Source: a virus. Taken from it: 37,650 nt of DNA. Positions 1-6,945 of this stretch are shown piece by piece. Numbering within the stretch: position 1 is the stretch's first letter; every line of letters starts with the position of its first letter. Made by a program: the position numbers and the translations under genes. A model generated the notes under the pieces. The model was not told where the DNA came from, made no database searches, and saw only the letters and a list, made by a program, of their open reading frames with translations. The stretch is taken from positions 1 to 37,650 of IMG/VR virus record IMGVR_UViG_3300006868_000042, one strand, 5' to 3'.

Positions 1-80
1 TCGTTTACCGGAATAGATTCTACCATAGTCTTCATATCCGGATTCGTAGACCAAGTTACTACTACTTTACCAGCGTTCTC
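1..80. repeat. Terminal direct repeat, copy 1 (circular overlap)
   Basis: The first 80 bases are identical to the last 80 (37571-37650). The repeat lies inside the portal coding sequence, and the reading frame continues through it without a break. This points to the overlap left when a circular or circularly permuted genome is assembled, rather than a functional terminal repeat. The unit length without the duplicate is 37,570 bp. Confidence 0.95.
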
Positions 81-875
81 AGAACCGCTAAACTTATTAT
101 TAATAGACTTCTCTACCTTTCTTCTCTTTTCTCCGTCGCTTAAGTCCTCGAATAAATGGATATGCATAGATCCTACCATTCCATTATCTAAATTATTCTT
201 ATGAAATTCAGCTATCTGATTAGATATCTCGATGTAATTTAAAGCGCCTAAGTAAGAAGGCTCTGCATAAAATAACTTACCCGGAGAATAACACATTCCG
301 TTAACTAATTCCCCTCTTTCTCTAACTAACATTCTATCCGAAGATTGCCAAGACGCAATAGGTTTAGGCTTATAAATTTCGTCCTCTGGCTTAAAAGAAT
401 TTCTTTTAGTAGCAAATTTCCAATCTGGAGAAAAGTAATACTTATCTACTTCTCCGTTTTCGTTCATTTTACCGCTTCTAACATAAGAAAAGTCTACATT
501 TCTTAAATAAGCTACCTTACCGCTTCTCTCAAATTTAGATTGCCAATAAAAACCGTTAAAATAAGCCATATCTATAGCTGTCCTTCTTAAAAAGTCTTTA
601 TCTAACCCTTCTAAAAACCTTTCTGCTTGAGCTATTTGGTTATCTTCTCCTTCGAAGTAAAAACCTTCTCCTGAGATGAACTTAGATTTAGTCTCTATTA
701 AAGCTCTATGAATAGAACAGTTATCCGCTAAGTCGATTAAATAATCTGGGAAAAGATTATCCTTACCGAAGTAAATGTAATCCTTCTTCTTATTCTTTCT
801 TATATCTACGTCCGGAGTTACGCTTTTAGTCGTAAGGTTTACGAAAAAAATATTACTTGCTTTGTTCTCTTCCAT
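1..875 (-). CDS. Portal protein (N-terminal part; continues across the end of the window)
   Basis: An open frame begins at an ATG at 875 (MEENKASNIF) and runs to base 1 without a stop. It continues in frame at 37570 and ends at 37177, giving about 422 residues. The N-terminal half contains YIYFGKDNLFPDYLIDLADN, a typical portal opening, followed by a stretch with AYFNGFYWQSKFERSGK. The portal is the dodecameric ring at the capsid vertex through which DNA is packaged; this is family knowledge. The gene follows the glycosyltransferase cassette by 25 bp and precedes the tail-fibre gene. It sits far from the terminase genes, which is unusual because portal usually follows the large terminase. Confidence 0.88.
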   Translation of the reverse strand, partial: MEENKASNIFFVNLTTKSVTPDVDIRKNKKKDYIYFGKDNLFPDYLIDLADNCSIHRALIETKSKFISGEGFYFEGEDNQIAQAERFLEGLDKDFLRRTAIDMAYFNGFYWQSKFERSGKVAYLRNVDFSYVRSGKMNENGEVDKYYFSPDWKFATKRNSFKPEDEIYKPKPIASWQSSDRMLVRERGELVNGMCYSPGKLFYAEPSYLGALNYIEISNQIAEFHKNNLDNGMVGSMHIHLFEDLSDGEKRRKVEKSINNKFSGSENAGKVVVTWSTNPDMKTMVESIPVN

Positions 876-900
876 ATTTTATTAAAAATAATTTTTTATT

Positions 901-1653
901 CTATAATTCGATATTACGTAAATTAAATATATCCTCTGTCTCTACTATTTTGTGTTTAGGGTAGTAAGGAAATCTATCACCTAGCTTAAAGTTATTATAC
1001 TTATCTATAAACTCTTCTATCTTATCTAACCAATTTACTTTAGCTGCTGCGTTCTCTAACTTATTTCTAATATCCTTTCTAATCCACGAGAAATGGTGCA
1101 TTAAAACCTCCTCTTCTTTAAATACGTGAAAAGGTGCAAAAGGTCTAAAGCTACACGCAGGGTCTACTAAAACTGGCGATATATTACCGATATTAACCGA
1201 AGTACTACATATAAACGGCATATAATACTCTTCTAAAGGCTCTAACATTAAAGTAGGCTCTTTAAAGTAGGTTATCATTTTAGAATAGGTAGTTTTCACT
1301 CCAGTAGTTAAGACTACATTTATAGCGTATAATATCTCGTCTTCTTTATAGAAATGGTCTGTAGCAGATAGGAAAAAGTGAGTACAATTTAAACTTCTAG
1401 CGTATTCTATTAACTGCTGATGTTTTCTCTTTTCGTTAGTCTTAGAATCTACTTTTAAATCTGGTTCGTAAGAAAAGTAATTATAGTCAGGAAACCTATC
1501 CATAAAGTCTAAAATATCCTTACACTCGTTACCGTAGTTACTTACGGTCTGAAAAGATATTATTATTTCGTCTACGTGGTCTTTAACCGAGTTAATAGCG
1601 TGTTCTAATAACTCTACTCCGTTAAATACTGTATAACAAGCTGCTAACTTCAT
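901..1653 (-). CDS. Glycosyltransferase family 2-like protein
   Basis: A 250-residue protein that opens with KLAACYTVFNGVELLEHAI and then SVKDHVDEIIISFQ, the first beta-alpha-beta unit of a GT-A nucleotide-sugar transferase. A possible divalent-metal motif, SATDHF, lies near residues 96-101. It would transfer a sugar from an activated donor; donor and acceptor cannot be read from the sequence. The start overlaps the stop of the LpxA-like gene in an ATGA junction, so the two are translationally coupled. It is the last gene of a four-gene carbohydrate cassette and is followed by portal. It could modify virion proteins, host surface glycan or DNA; nothing in the sequence decides between these. 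Confidence 0.7.
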   Translation of the reverse strand: MKLAACYTVFNGVELLEHAINSVKDHVDEIIISFQTVSNYGNECKDILDFMDRFPDYNYFSYEPDLKVDSKTNEKRKHQQLIEYARSLNCTHFFLSATDHFYKEDEILYAINVVLTTGVKTTYSKMITYFKEPTLMLEPLEEYYMPFICSTSVNIGNISPVLVDPACSFRPFAPFHVFKEEEVLMHHFSWIRKDIRNKLENAAAKVNWLDKIEEFIDKYNNFKLGDRFPYYPKHKIVETEDIFNLRNIEL

Positions 1654-2240
1654 TCTCCGAACTCTCTACCTAGTTTTCTAACCTCTATCATAGATAAGTC
1701 AAGCTCTTTAATCTTCTTATCGTTATAACCGATTATTCTATTAACTCCTACTATTTTAATAAAAGGGTAAACGTCTTTAGTAATGGAACTACCCATACCA
1801 ATCATAGCACCCTGACCTATTTTTAGTCTTTGATGTATCTCCGCGTTTAGACCTACGTTGGCGTTATCATCTATAAAAACGTGACCTCCGATATTAGCGC
1901 CAGAAGATATGGTTACACTGTCATATATTTTAACATCGTGTCCTAAATGAGCCTTAGTCATTATAAAACATTTGTCTCCTATATAGGTAACCCCTTCAAT
2001 AGACTTGTCTATCGTTACGTGATGATTAATTAGATTATCATCTCCTATATAAATCCTACCTTTAAACTCGTTAGCTTTTCTAATCTCTCCTCTACCTCCG
2101 ATAACTACAAAACTACCTATTTCGTTGTTATCTCCTATTGTTACTCCGTCGTGGATAACCGAGTAAGGTCCAATAGTATTACCTTTACCTATTACTACGT
2201 TTTCGCTTATTATAGCTGTTTCGTGAATGTTATTTTCCAT
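1650..2240 (-). CDS. LpxA-like left-handed beta-helix acyltransferase
   Basis: A 196-residue hexapeptide-repeat protein with repeated IG-x(4) turns from residue 5 to about 165 (for example VVIGKGNTIGPYSVI and VTIGDNNEIGSFVVIG). These build the trimeric left-handed beta-helix of acyl-ACP or acetyl-CoA transferases. The segment KAHLGHDV aligns with the catalytic-histidine segment of LpxA (NAHIAHDC in E. coli) and keeps both histidines; EIHQRL matches the later AVHQF segment. It is shorter than LpxA (about 260 residues) because the C-terminal helical domain is largely absent. It is coupled by short overlaps to glycosyltransferase genes on both sides. It probably adds an acyl or acetyl group to a sugar or sugar nucleotide. 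True UDP-GlcNAc acyltransferase activity is possible but unproven. Confidence 0.78.
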   Translation of the reverse strand: MENNIHETAIISENVVIGKGNTIGPYSVIHDGVTIGDNNEIGSFVVIGGRGEIRKANEFKGRIYIGDDNLINHHVTIDKSIEGVTYIGDKCFIMTKAHLGHDVKIYDSVTISSGANIGGHVFIDDNANVGLNAEIHQRLKIGQGAMIGMGSSITKDVYPFIKIVGVNRIIGYNDKKIKELDLSMIEVRKLGREFGE

Positions 2241-2928
2241 AGTTTAATATCTTGTTTTTAAAGTTTGCTTCTAATAAGTTTAAGCCTTCCAAAGGATTAA
2301 CTATTACCGAGTTATCGAATTTACGAAATTTAGTTACATTTTCAGAGGTTTTTAAGTCTCCTATAAACATATCATCGAAAAGTATAGTTTTTATAATATC
2401 CGATCTATTTTTAATCTTTTGCCACATCGTGTAATCAATAGAGTGATGTTGGTTTGCCCAAAGCTCCCAGTTAAGCTCCTCTATAAGTTCTCTTTTAAAA
2501 CATCGCCAAGCTCCTATAGGTTCTCCGGCTCTTTCTCCTCTATAACCGTACCACTTGATCATATTGCGCTTTTCTAGATCATAGAAGTAACAATTAGTAA
2601 ATCCTACAAACTTATAATCGTGTTCGAAGCACGATATATAGAAATCTAATACCTTATCATTTAATACGTCGTCACTACCTAACATTAACATAGCATCGAA
2701 ATCTATTTTCTTAGCTTCTTTTAAAGCTACATTAAGCTTTTCTCCTAATATATTACGATGATTAACGTATCTATAACCTAATTCTTTAGCTATAGGTTCG
2801 TCTTTTAAGTCCCCTACGGCTAGAACTTCGATATTATAACCTTTTCCCTTTAAACTCTCTAAACCTTCGTTAAAAAGCCTTAAAACGCCGTAACGTCTAT
2901 AAATCGGTACAAGTACTAGAAATTTCAT
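2230..2928 (-). CDS. Glycosyltransferase family 2-like (GT-A fold) protein
   Basis: A 232-residue protein that starts MKFLVLVPIYRRYGVLRLF, a classical GT2 nucleotide-binding start. MLMLGSDDVLND near residues 81-92 provides the DxD-type metal and sugar-nucleotide motif. GAWRCFKREL follows near residue 140, like the acceptor-side region of GT2 enzymes. It overlaps the next gene (LpxA-like) by 11 bp and the preceding gene by 4 bp, so the cassette is translated as a unit. Donor and acceptor are unknown. Confidence 0.75.
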   Translation of the reverse strand: MKFLVLVPIYRRYGVLRLFNEGLESLKGKGYNIEVLAVGDLKDEPIAKELGYRYVNHRNILGEKLNVALKEAKKIDFDAMLMLGSDDVLNDKVLDFYISCFEHDYKFVGFTNCYFYDLEKRNMIKWYGYRGERAGEPIGAWRCFKRELIEELNWELWANQHHSIDYTMWQKIKNRSDIIKTILFDDMFIGDLKTSENVTKFRKFDNSVIVNPLEGLNLLEANFKNKILNYGK

Positions 2929-3602
2929 ATATGTTTAACGGTTTTATTTCTTAAGTAGCAGAAAATAGGGAATAAACGCTCTAATATAAACGGATGATAA
3001 GTATAATAAGGTCTATCGAATACCTTTTCGCATAACTCCGGAGATAACTTTTCCCTAGAGATGTAGTTAGCGTCTTGGTTACATAAGTCTCTAAGTACTT
3101 TAGATTCGTTTATCGTATCCATTACCGGTATAAGGAAGTCTAAACAGAACTCTTCGAAGGTATCCGTAGAAGCTATCCAATGATTAGAGTAGATAGGTTC
3201 CATTTTTAAACTCTTATCGCTAAAATCTATACCCCAATCTAATTTATCTGCTAAAAGTCTATAGATATCAGAAAATAAAGGATGCCAGTTATCTCCTTGT
3301 AAGACTAAATTAACCTTATCTAGTTTAGGAAAAAAGCTATAAACGTCGGCTTTATCTTCGTCGTTTTCTATAGTTCGTTTAACGTAGTTAGAGTCTTTTT
3401 TAAGTTTCTTGTAGAACTTATGGCTTACTACCCCAAAATATTCGTGATGTCTATAATCCTCTGATTCGAATAAACGTCTAATAACACCGCTTTCTAAGGT
3501 TTCGTCCGATAAAGGATTGAAATATGGAACAAAGTCTCTAGTTCGCTCCATATTAACAATTTTCTGTAAGCTCTGGTAGTAAATCTGTCTTACTTTAAGC
3601 AT
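2925..3602 (-). CDS. Hypothetical protein resembling a family from polysaccharide loci
   Basis: A 225-residue protein with no signal peptide or membrane segment. Features that can be seen are FVPYFNPLSD near residue 24, EYFGVVSHKFYKKL near 54, ADVYSFFP near 84, and a tryptophan- and histidine-containing GDNWHPLFSD. I associate the pattern YFG(V/F)xSxKF, then DVxxFxP, then HP with an unnamed family often found beside glycosyltransferases in bacterial polysaccharide clusters. That is recognition from memory, not a search. It is the first gene of the carbohydrate cassette and overlaps the next gene by 4 bp. It may be a glycosyltransferase or a partner of one. Confidence 0.55.
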   Translation of the reverse strand: MLKVRQIYYQSLQKIVNMERTRDFVPYFNPLSDETLESGVIRRLFESEDYRHHEYFGVVSHKFYKKLKKDSNYVKRTIENDEDKADVYSFFPKLDKVNLVLQGDNWHPLFSDIYRLLADKLDWGIDFSDKSLKMEPIYSNHWIASTDTFEEFCLDFLIPVMDTINESKVLRDLCNQDANYISREKLSPELCEKVFDRPYYTYHPFILERLFPIFCYLRNKTVKHI

Positions 3603-3835
3603 ATAAGGTCTCCTAATCCTTTTTCGATTAAAATCTCTGCTAATTTCTGATTATTCTCTAAATCGTAGTTGCTAATTACAGAACTACCTAAAAGAATCTT
3701 TCTGTTTACGTTCTTAAATACCCATTTTTTAGGTTTTAAGACGTTTTCTTGATCTTTATTAGTATTTAATTGGTTTTCATCTAAAAGTTCCTTAGAACGT
3801 CTCTTATAACTTCTCTTAGTTTTCTTCTCTTCCAT
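3590..3835 (-). CDS. Small basic hypothetical protein
   Basis: An 81-residue protein whose first 15 residues are strongly basic (KKTKRSYKRRSK). A charged linker follows, then a hydrophobic C-terminus (AEILIEKGLGDLI). I do not recognise the family. It is the first gene after the terminator at about 3.87 kb, so it opens the block of carbohydrate cassette, portal and fibre genes, and it overlaps the next gene by 13 bp. A TAAATTTG -7-like box lies about 18 bp upstream of the start. A small virion or head-joining protein is possible from position only. Confidence 0.6.
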   Translation of the reverse strand: MEEKKTKRSYKRRSKELLDENQLNTNKDQENVLKPKKWVFKNVNRKILLGSSVISNYDLENNQKLAEILIEKGLGDLICLK

Positions 3836-3852
3836 AAAAATTAGTTGTTATT

Positions 3853-3860
3853 CAAATTTA
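3853..3860 (-). promoter_or_regulatory. Possible -7 promoter element (TAAATTTG)
   Basis: On the minus strand TAAATTTG fits the Bacteroidota -7 consensus TAnnTTTG. It lies directly downstream of a terminator hairpin and about 18 bp before the ATG of the 81-residue gene. I see no convincing -33 element because the hairpin occupies that position. It lacks the 26-bp palindrome present at the four other promoters. Confidence 0.35.
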
Positions 3861-3862
3861 AT

Positions 3863-3887
3863 AAAAAAGAGGGCACTATGACCCTCT
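3863..3887 (-). terminator. Intrinsic terminator after the tail tube gene
   Basis: Read on the minus strand, AGAGGG and CCCTCT form a 6-bp stem around an 8-base loop, followed at once by six U residues. It lies about 110 bp beyond the tail tube stop and before the 81-residue gene, separating the capsid/tail block from the carbohydrate/portal block. Confidence 0.8.
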
Positions 3888-3900
3888 AAATTATCTTAAC

Positions 3901-3995
3901 TTAAATTAAGTTTAAATTATATTATATTAAATTAAATTTCTAAAGCGTTTGCTAATGCTTTTAAACCATTAATTAATGCTTAAGAACTATTAACT
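3901..3995 (-). repeat. AT-rich tract with three 20-21-bp repeats (set A)
   Basis: Bases 3954-3974 and 3975-3995 are adjacent 21-bp units that both begin AATGCTT and share AAC-x-ATTAA. 3934-3953 is a weaker third unit. Bases 3901-3933 are almost pure A/T. The same arrangement, with four closely related 20-bp units and the same kind of AT tract, occurs at 15.65-15.77 kb. No reading frame accounts for either region. Binding sites for a phage protein (replication initiator or late activator) are one explanation. Confidence 0.6.
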
Positions 3996-3997
3996 CA

Positions 3998-4549
3998 TTA
4001 TAATAAGTAACCAGCTAACGTTGAGTCAGTTGTAGTTGCGTCAGTAGCAAAGAACTTCTTAGCTTTACCTCTGTTAACTCCCACAAAAGTTAAAACGTCT
4101 CCCGTATCGTCTCCAGGTGCTGCCCCAGATCCTTTAGTTTGCTCTGATAACTCTACTCCGTCAGTTTCTCCGATAACAGTCCATTTACCGTTCTTATCTT
4201 TAACAATAAATACTAAAGAAGTACCTACCATATCCTCGATAGCGTTTCTAACCGCTGTAGAAGAGTCGATAGTTCTAAAAGTTAAAGTTTCGTTATAGTA
4301 ATAACCTGAGTTAGCTCCTACTTGTAACTCCTCCGTCCAAGATGCTGTATCCTTATGAACCGTTAAAGCATATAAACCTTTATACGTTTCGAAAGTGATA
4401 GCGTCGATTTCTCCGGCAACAGTTTCAGTAAAAGCAGTAATTTCTGACTTATTCCCTACGTAAATCTTATCTTTTTCGATTCCTGGTACGTTAAAAGTCT
4501 CGTCGCAAGAAGGTCCTACCCAACCCGCTGTAATTAAACATTCTGCCAT
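3998..4549 (-). CDS. Major tail (tail tube) protein
   Basis: A 183-residue protein. It opens ECLITAGWVGPSCDETFNVP followed by GIEKDKIYVGNKSEITAF. The pattern of a Cys near the start, a second Cys, then G(I/V)xxxIYxxNxxxI is one I associate with tail tube subunits of Bacteroidota siphophages. The middle is rich in beta strands and the C-terminus is Ala/Thr-rich. It lies immediately after major capsid, behind an 18-nt leader topped by a strong GC hairpin (4568-4585), and is followed by a terminator. That arrangement suits a highly expressed, separately controlled structural protein. Confidence 0.7.
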   Translation of the reverse strand: MAECLITAGWVGPSCDETFNVPGIEKDKIYVGNKSEITAFTETVAGEIDAITFETYKGLYALTVHKDTASWTEELQVGANSGYYYNETLTFRTIDSSTAVRNAIEDMVGTSLVFIVKDKNGKWTVIGETDGVELSEQTKGSGAAPGDDTGDVLTFVGVNRGKAKKFFATDATTTDSTLAGYLL

Positions 4550-4567
4550 TTTAATATCTTTTTAAAA

Positions 4568-4585
4568 GGGAGGCGCGAACCTCCC
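4568..4585 (-). promoter_or_regulatory. GC-rich hairpin in front of the tail tube gene
   Basis: GGGAGG and CCTCCC pair around a TTCGCG loop on the minus strand. The hairpin ends 18 nt before the ATG at 4549. Only four U residues follow, so it may be a partial terminator after major capsid or a 5'-end-stabilising hairpin. The same hairpin-to-ATG spacing (15-18 nt) is seen at four other genes in this genome. Confidence 0.6.
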
Positions 4586-4605
4586 ATTAATAAATCTTAT
4601 TTCTA

Positions 4606-5556
4606 CTAGTAGTTAGATACTACAACTTGAGAAGGGAAGTGAATTTGGAAACCTGCAGCGAATCTACCTTTAACCCAGATATTCTCCATATACTGGTCCA
4701 TTCCTACTTTTAATTCCATTTCTTCTCCTTCTACGTCTACAGCTAGTACTAAATCAGACTCTTTGATAAGCACTAAGTAATCTGTTCCGTTTAATCCTGG
4801 GATACCTTCAATAGCGATGTTAGTACCGTCTACGAATCTCTTCTCGAATCCTTGGTTATAAACTACAGTACCTTTGTTATCTCTGTATCCTCTTTCGTAC
4901 ATTTTAGCCTTATCGTCTCCCATTAACACGTACCATCTCTCGTCTTGGATAGTAGAGTAAGCATCTACTGGTAAAGCGTCGTATAAATCTTCTACTTTCT
5001 CAACGATGTTAGACTCAGTTAAAGCACCTGCAGTTAAAGATTGAGCAGCAGGAATACCTCCACTTGCAATCTCGTCTGCGATTACTTTGTTTAGTCCGTT
5101 TAAGTGGTCTAAAGAACCTAATGCGTTAGGTGCAGTAGCTTTGTTACCCTTAACTAAAACTTGCTCCATCATCTTACCAATAGCTCTATCTAAAGAAGCC
5201 ATTAACTCAGCCTCTAAAGGTGCTAATCCTTCGTAATCTTGTCCAGAAGGCATAATTTGACGAGTAAACTTCTTCTCTAAATCTCTAACGCAGTAAGAAG
5301 TGTTAATCTTTAAAGACTCTACAGTAATGTCTCTCTGTTCGATGTTTAAATCACCTGAAGCGTTGAATCCGCAAGCTTCTCCGTTTTGTAATAGGTCGTA
5401 GTCGTGTTCTACGTCTGGTAATTTGTGCGCACCCGGTTTGAATCCAGTATACACAGTAGCTAATCCTGCAAGTCTTGATTTCATTACAGACTTAGCGAAA
5501 AATGTAGATGCGTGTTCAGTAGTATAATCTGATAACGCTGTTAAATCAAATGCCAT
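4606..5556 (-). CDS. Major capsid protein
   Basis: A 316-residue protein, in the size range of HK97-fold capsid subunits. It follows directly after the protease-scaffold gene, which is the standard protease-capsid order. The N-terminus (DLTALSDYTTEHASTFFAKS) is helical. The centre contains EAELMASLDRAIGKMMEQVL, comparable to the long spine-helix region. The C-terminus (GFQIHFPSQVVVSNY) resembles the closing strands of capsid proteins. It forms the icosahedral shell. Identification rests on size, position and recognised pattern, not on a search. Confidence 0.82.
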   Translation of the reverse strand: MAFDLTALSDYTTEHASTFFAKSVMKSRLAGLATVYTGFKPGAHKLPDVEHDYDLLQNGEACGFNASGDLNIEQRDITVESLKINTSYCVRDLEKKFTRQIMPSGQDYEGLAPLEAELMASLDRAIGKMMEQVLVKGNKATAPNALGSLDHLNGLNKVIADEIASGGIPAAQSLTAGALTESNIVEKVEDLYDALPVDAYSTIQDERWYVLMGDDKAKMYERGYRDNKGTVVYNQGFEKRFVDGTNIAIEGIPGLNGTDYLVLIKESDLVLAVDVEGEEMELKVGMDQYMENIWVKGRFAAGFQIHFPSQVVVSNY

Positions 5557-5562
5557 TTTTTA

Positions 5563-6654
5563 TTATTTTTTTAAGTTTCTAAATACGTCTTTAGCCGTTT
5601 CTTTTTTGTTCTCGATAGCTGGCTCTACTACCGGAGTTAAATCTTCTCCTACCTCTTCTGTTAACTTTTCGTTTAAGTCCTTTACTTCGTTCTTAAAAGA
5701 TTCGTTAAGCTCTTGAGATTTCTTAAGCATTTCAAAAGTTTCCTCTAAAGTAGCTTTCAAGTCTTTGTTCTCAGATTCTAAATCAGCTTTAGCTTCTTTT
5801 AAAGACTTAACCTCGTTAGATACTTCCGCGTAACGCTCGTTAAGTTCGTTAGAAGCGTTTTCTAACTTGTTTGATAAGAAAGCCTTAACCTTAGCTAAGA
5901 TTCCTTCTTCTTTCTCTTCGATAACTTCCTCAACTTCTTCTTCAGTAGCTTCGTTAGTTACCTCTTGAGTCTCCTCTAAAGTTTCTTCCGTAGCATCTTC
6001 TAAATTAGCTTCAACAGTTACCTCTTCAGTAGTTTCCTCTACTTTTAATTCTTCTGCCATTTCTAAATTATTAGGTAAATTTTTAAAATTCTTAACTAAA
6101 TCAGTAGTAGCCTTTGCAGCTACAGCTAGACCTTCCGTTAATCTAGTAGCAAAACCGTACTCTAACGCCTCTGCACCAGTTAACCAAGTCTCTTCGTTCA
6201 TTAAAGCAGTTAAACGCTCTCTAGATAGGTTAGAGTTCTTTTCGTAGATACTTAAGATAGTCTCTTTAATCTTATCTAAAACGTCCGCTTGTTTTCTTAA
6301 GTCCTCTGCTTCTCCTCCTGCCATTGTCCACGGATTGTGAATCATAAAGAAAGCACTTTCGCTAATCTCTAACTCATCTGCCCCTAAAGCAATAACAGTA
6401 GCGATACTTGCAGCTAAAGAATTAATCTTAACAGTAACTTTATTAGGTAAACCTTTTAAGTAATTGTAAATCTCGATTCCTTCGAAAACAGAACCACCCG
6501 GAGAGTTGATATTAACTAAAACCTCTTCAGTAGGATTACCTATCATAGAAGAAAGTTCGTCTTTTAACTCTTTAGCATAGATACCCCATCCTCCGATCTC
6601 GTCGAATAAATCTACCTCTACTTGATTATTAATCTTTTGTGCTTTATACCACAT
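5563..6654 (-). CDS. ClpP-like head maturation protease fused to a scaffold domain
   Basis: A 363-residue protein with two parts. Residues 1-180 are a ClpP/S14-type serine protease: VNINSPGGSVFEG, then SLAASIATVIALGA with the nucleophile Ser83, then FFMIHNPW with catalytic His106. Residues about 195-350 are extremely acidic and then coiled-coil (long runs of Glu, Leu and Lys), which fits an internal scaffold. In many phages these are separate genes or nested products; here one reading frame holds both. The scaffold part would guide capsid assembly and be cleaved away by the protease. It lies directly before major capsid. Confidence 0.88.
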   Translation of the reverse strand: MWYKAQKINNQVEVDLFDEIGGWGIYAKELKDELSSMIGNPTEEVLVNINSPGGSVFEGIEIYNYLKGLPNKVTVKINSLAASIATVIALGADELEISESAFFMIHNPWTMAGGEAEDLRKQADVLDKIKETILSIYEKNSNLSRERLTALMNEETWLTGAEALEYGFATRLTEGLAVAAKATTDLVKNFKNLPNNLEMAEELKVEETTEEVTVEANLEDATEETLEETQEVTNEATEEEVEEVIEEKEEGILAKVKAFLSNKLENASNELNERYAEVSNEVKSLKEAKADLESENKDLKATLEETFEMLKKSQELNESFKNEVKDLNEKLTEEVGEDLTPVVEPAIENKKETAKDVFRNLKK

Positions 6655-6699
6655 ACGTTGTAAAATATTATTAATTACGATTTTTAAAAATTACGTTTT

Positions 6700-6939
6700 T
6701 TAAATTTTTTTATAATTATTAACCCATTTGTAAACAGTAGACTCACTTACTCTATGTTTTTCAGCTAAGTCAAAATAGATATCAGAATTAGGTATGTTAG
6801 GGTTTTTAGCCTTTAACTCTTTAAAATCTGCGCATAAACAGAATCTAACTGCGTTTCTTGGCTCTATTAGTCCTTCTTCTAATAACATATTAACTTGATT
6901 AATAGTTAAACCGGTGATTGATGAGATTTGTTCTTTCAT
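6700..6939 (-). CDS. Small helix-turn-helix protein
   Basis: A 79-residue protein. The C-terminal third, IYFDLAEKHRVSESTVYKWV, has the spacing of a helix-turn-helix: helix, turn at RVS, recognition helix ESTVYKWV. The N-terminal part (SSITGLTINQVNMLLEEGLI) is helical and could hold a second such unit. It is placed between tape measure and protease, where a structural gene would be expected. It may be a late regulator that binds DNA. No partner or target is visible. Confidence 0.6.
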   Translation of the reverse strand: MKEQISSITGLTINQVNMLLEEGLIEPRNAVRFCLCADFKELKAKNPNIPNSDIYFDLAEKHRVSESTVYKWVNNYKKI

Positions 6940-6945
6940 TTTTTT

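Noticed and set aside
1-80. Direct terminal repeat as a real virion end
   Set aside because: It lies within the portal gene with a continuous frame and is short for typical functional direct terminal repeats, so an assembly overlap is simpler.
2151-2165. Sequence GTGGATAA resembling a DnaA box
   Set aside because: It is a single imperfect copy inside the LpxA-like coding sequence, with no cluster around it.
2252-2434. Plus-strand open frame
   Set aside because: It lies opposite a well-supported glycosyltransferase gene; the same holds for the other plus-strand frames (for example near 6995, 18306, 25462, 33625 and 36015). All convincing genes are on the minus strand.
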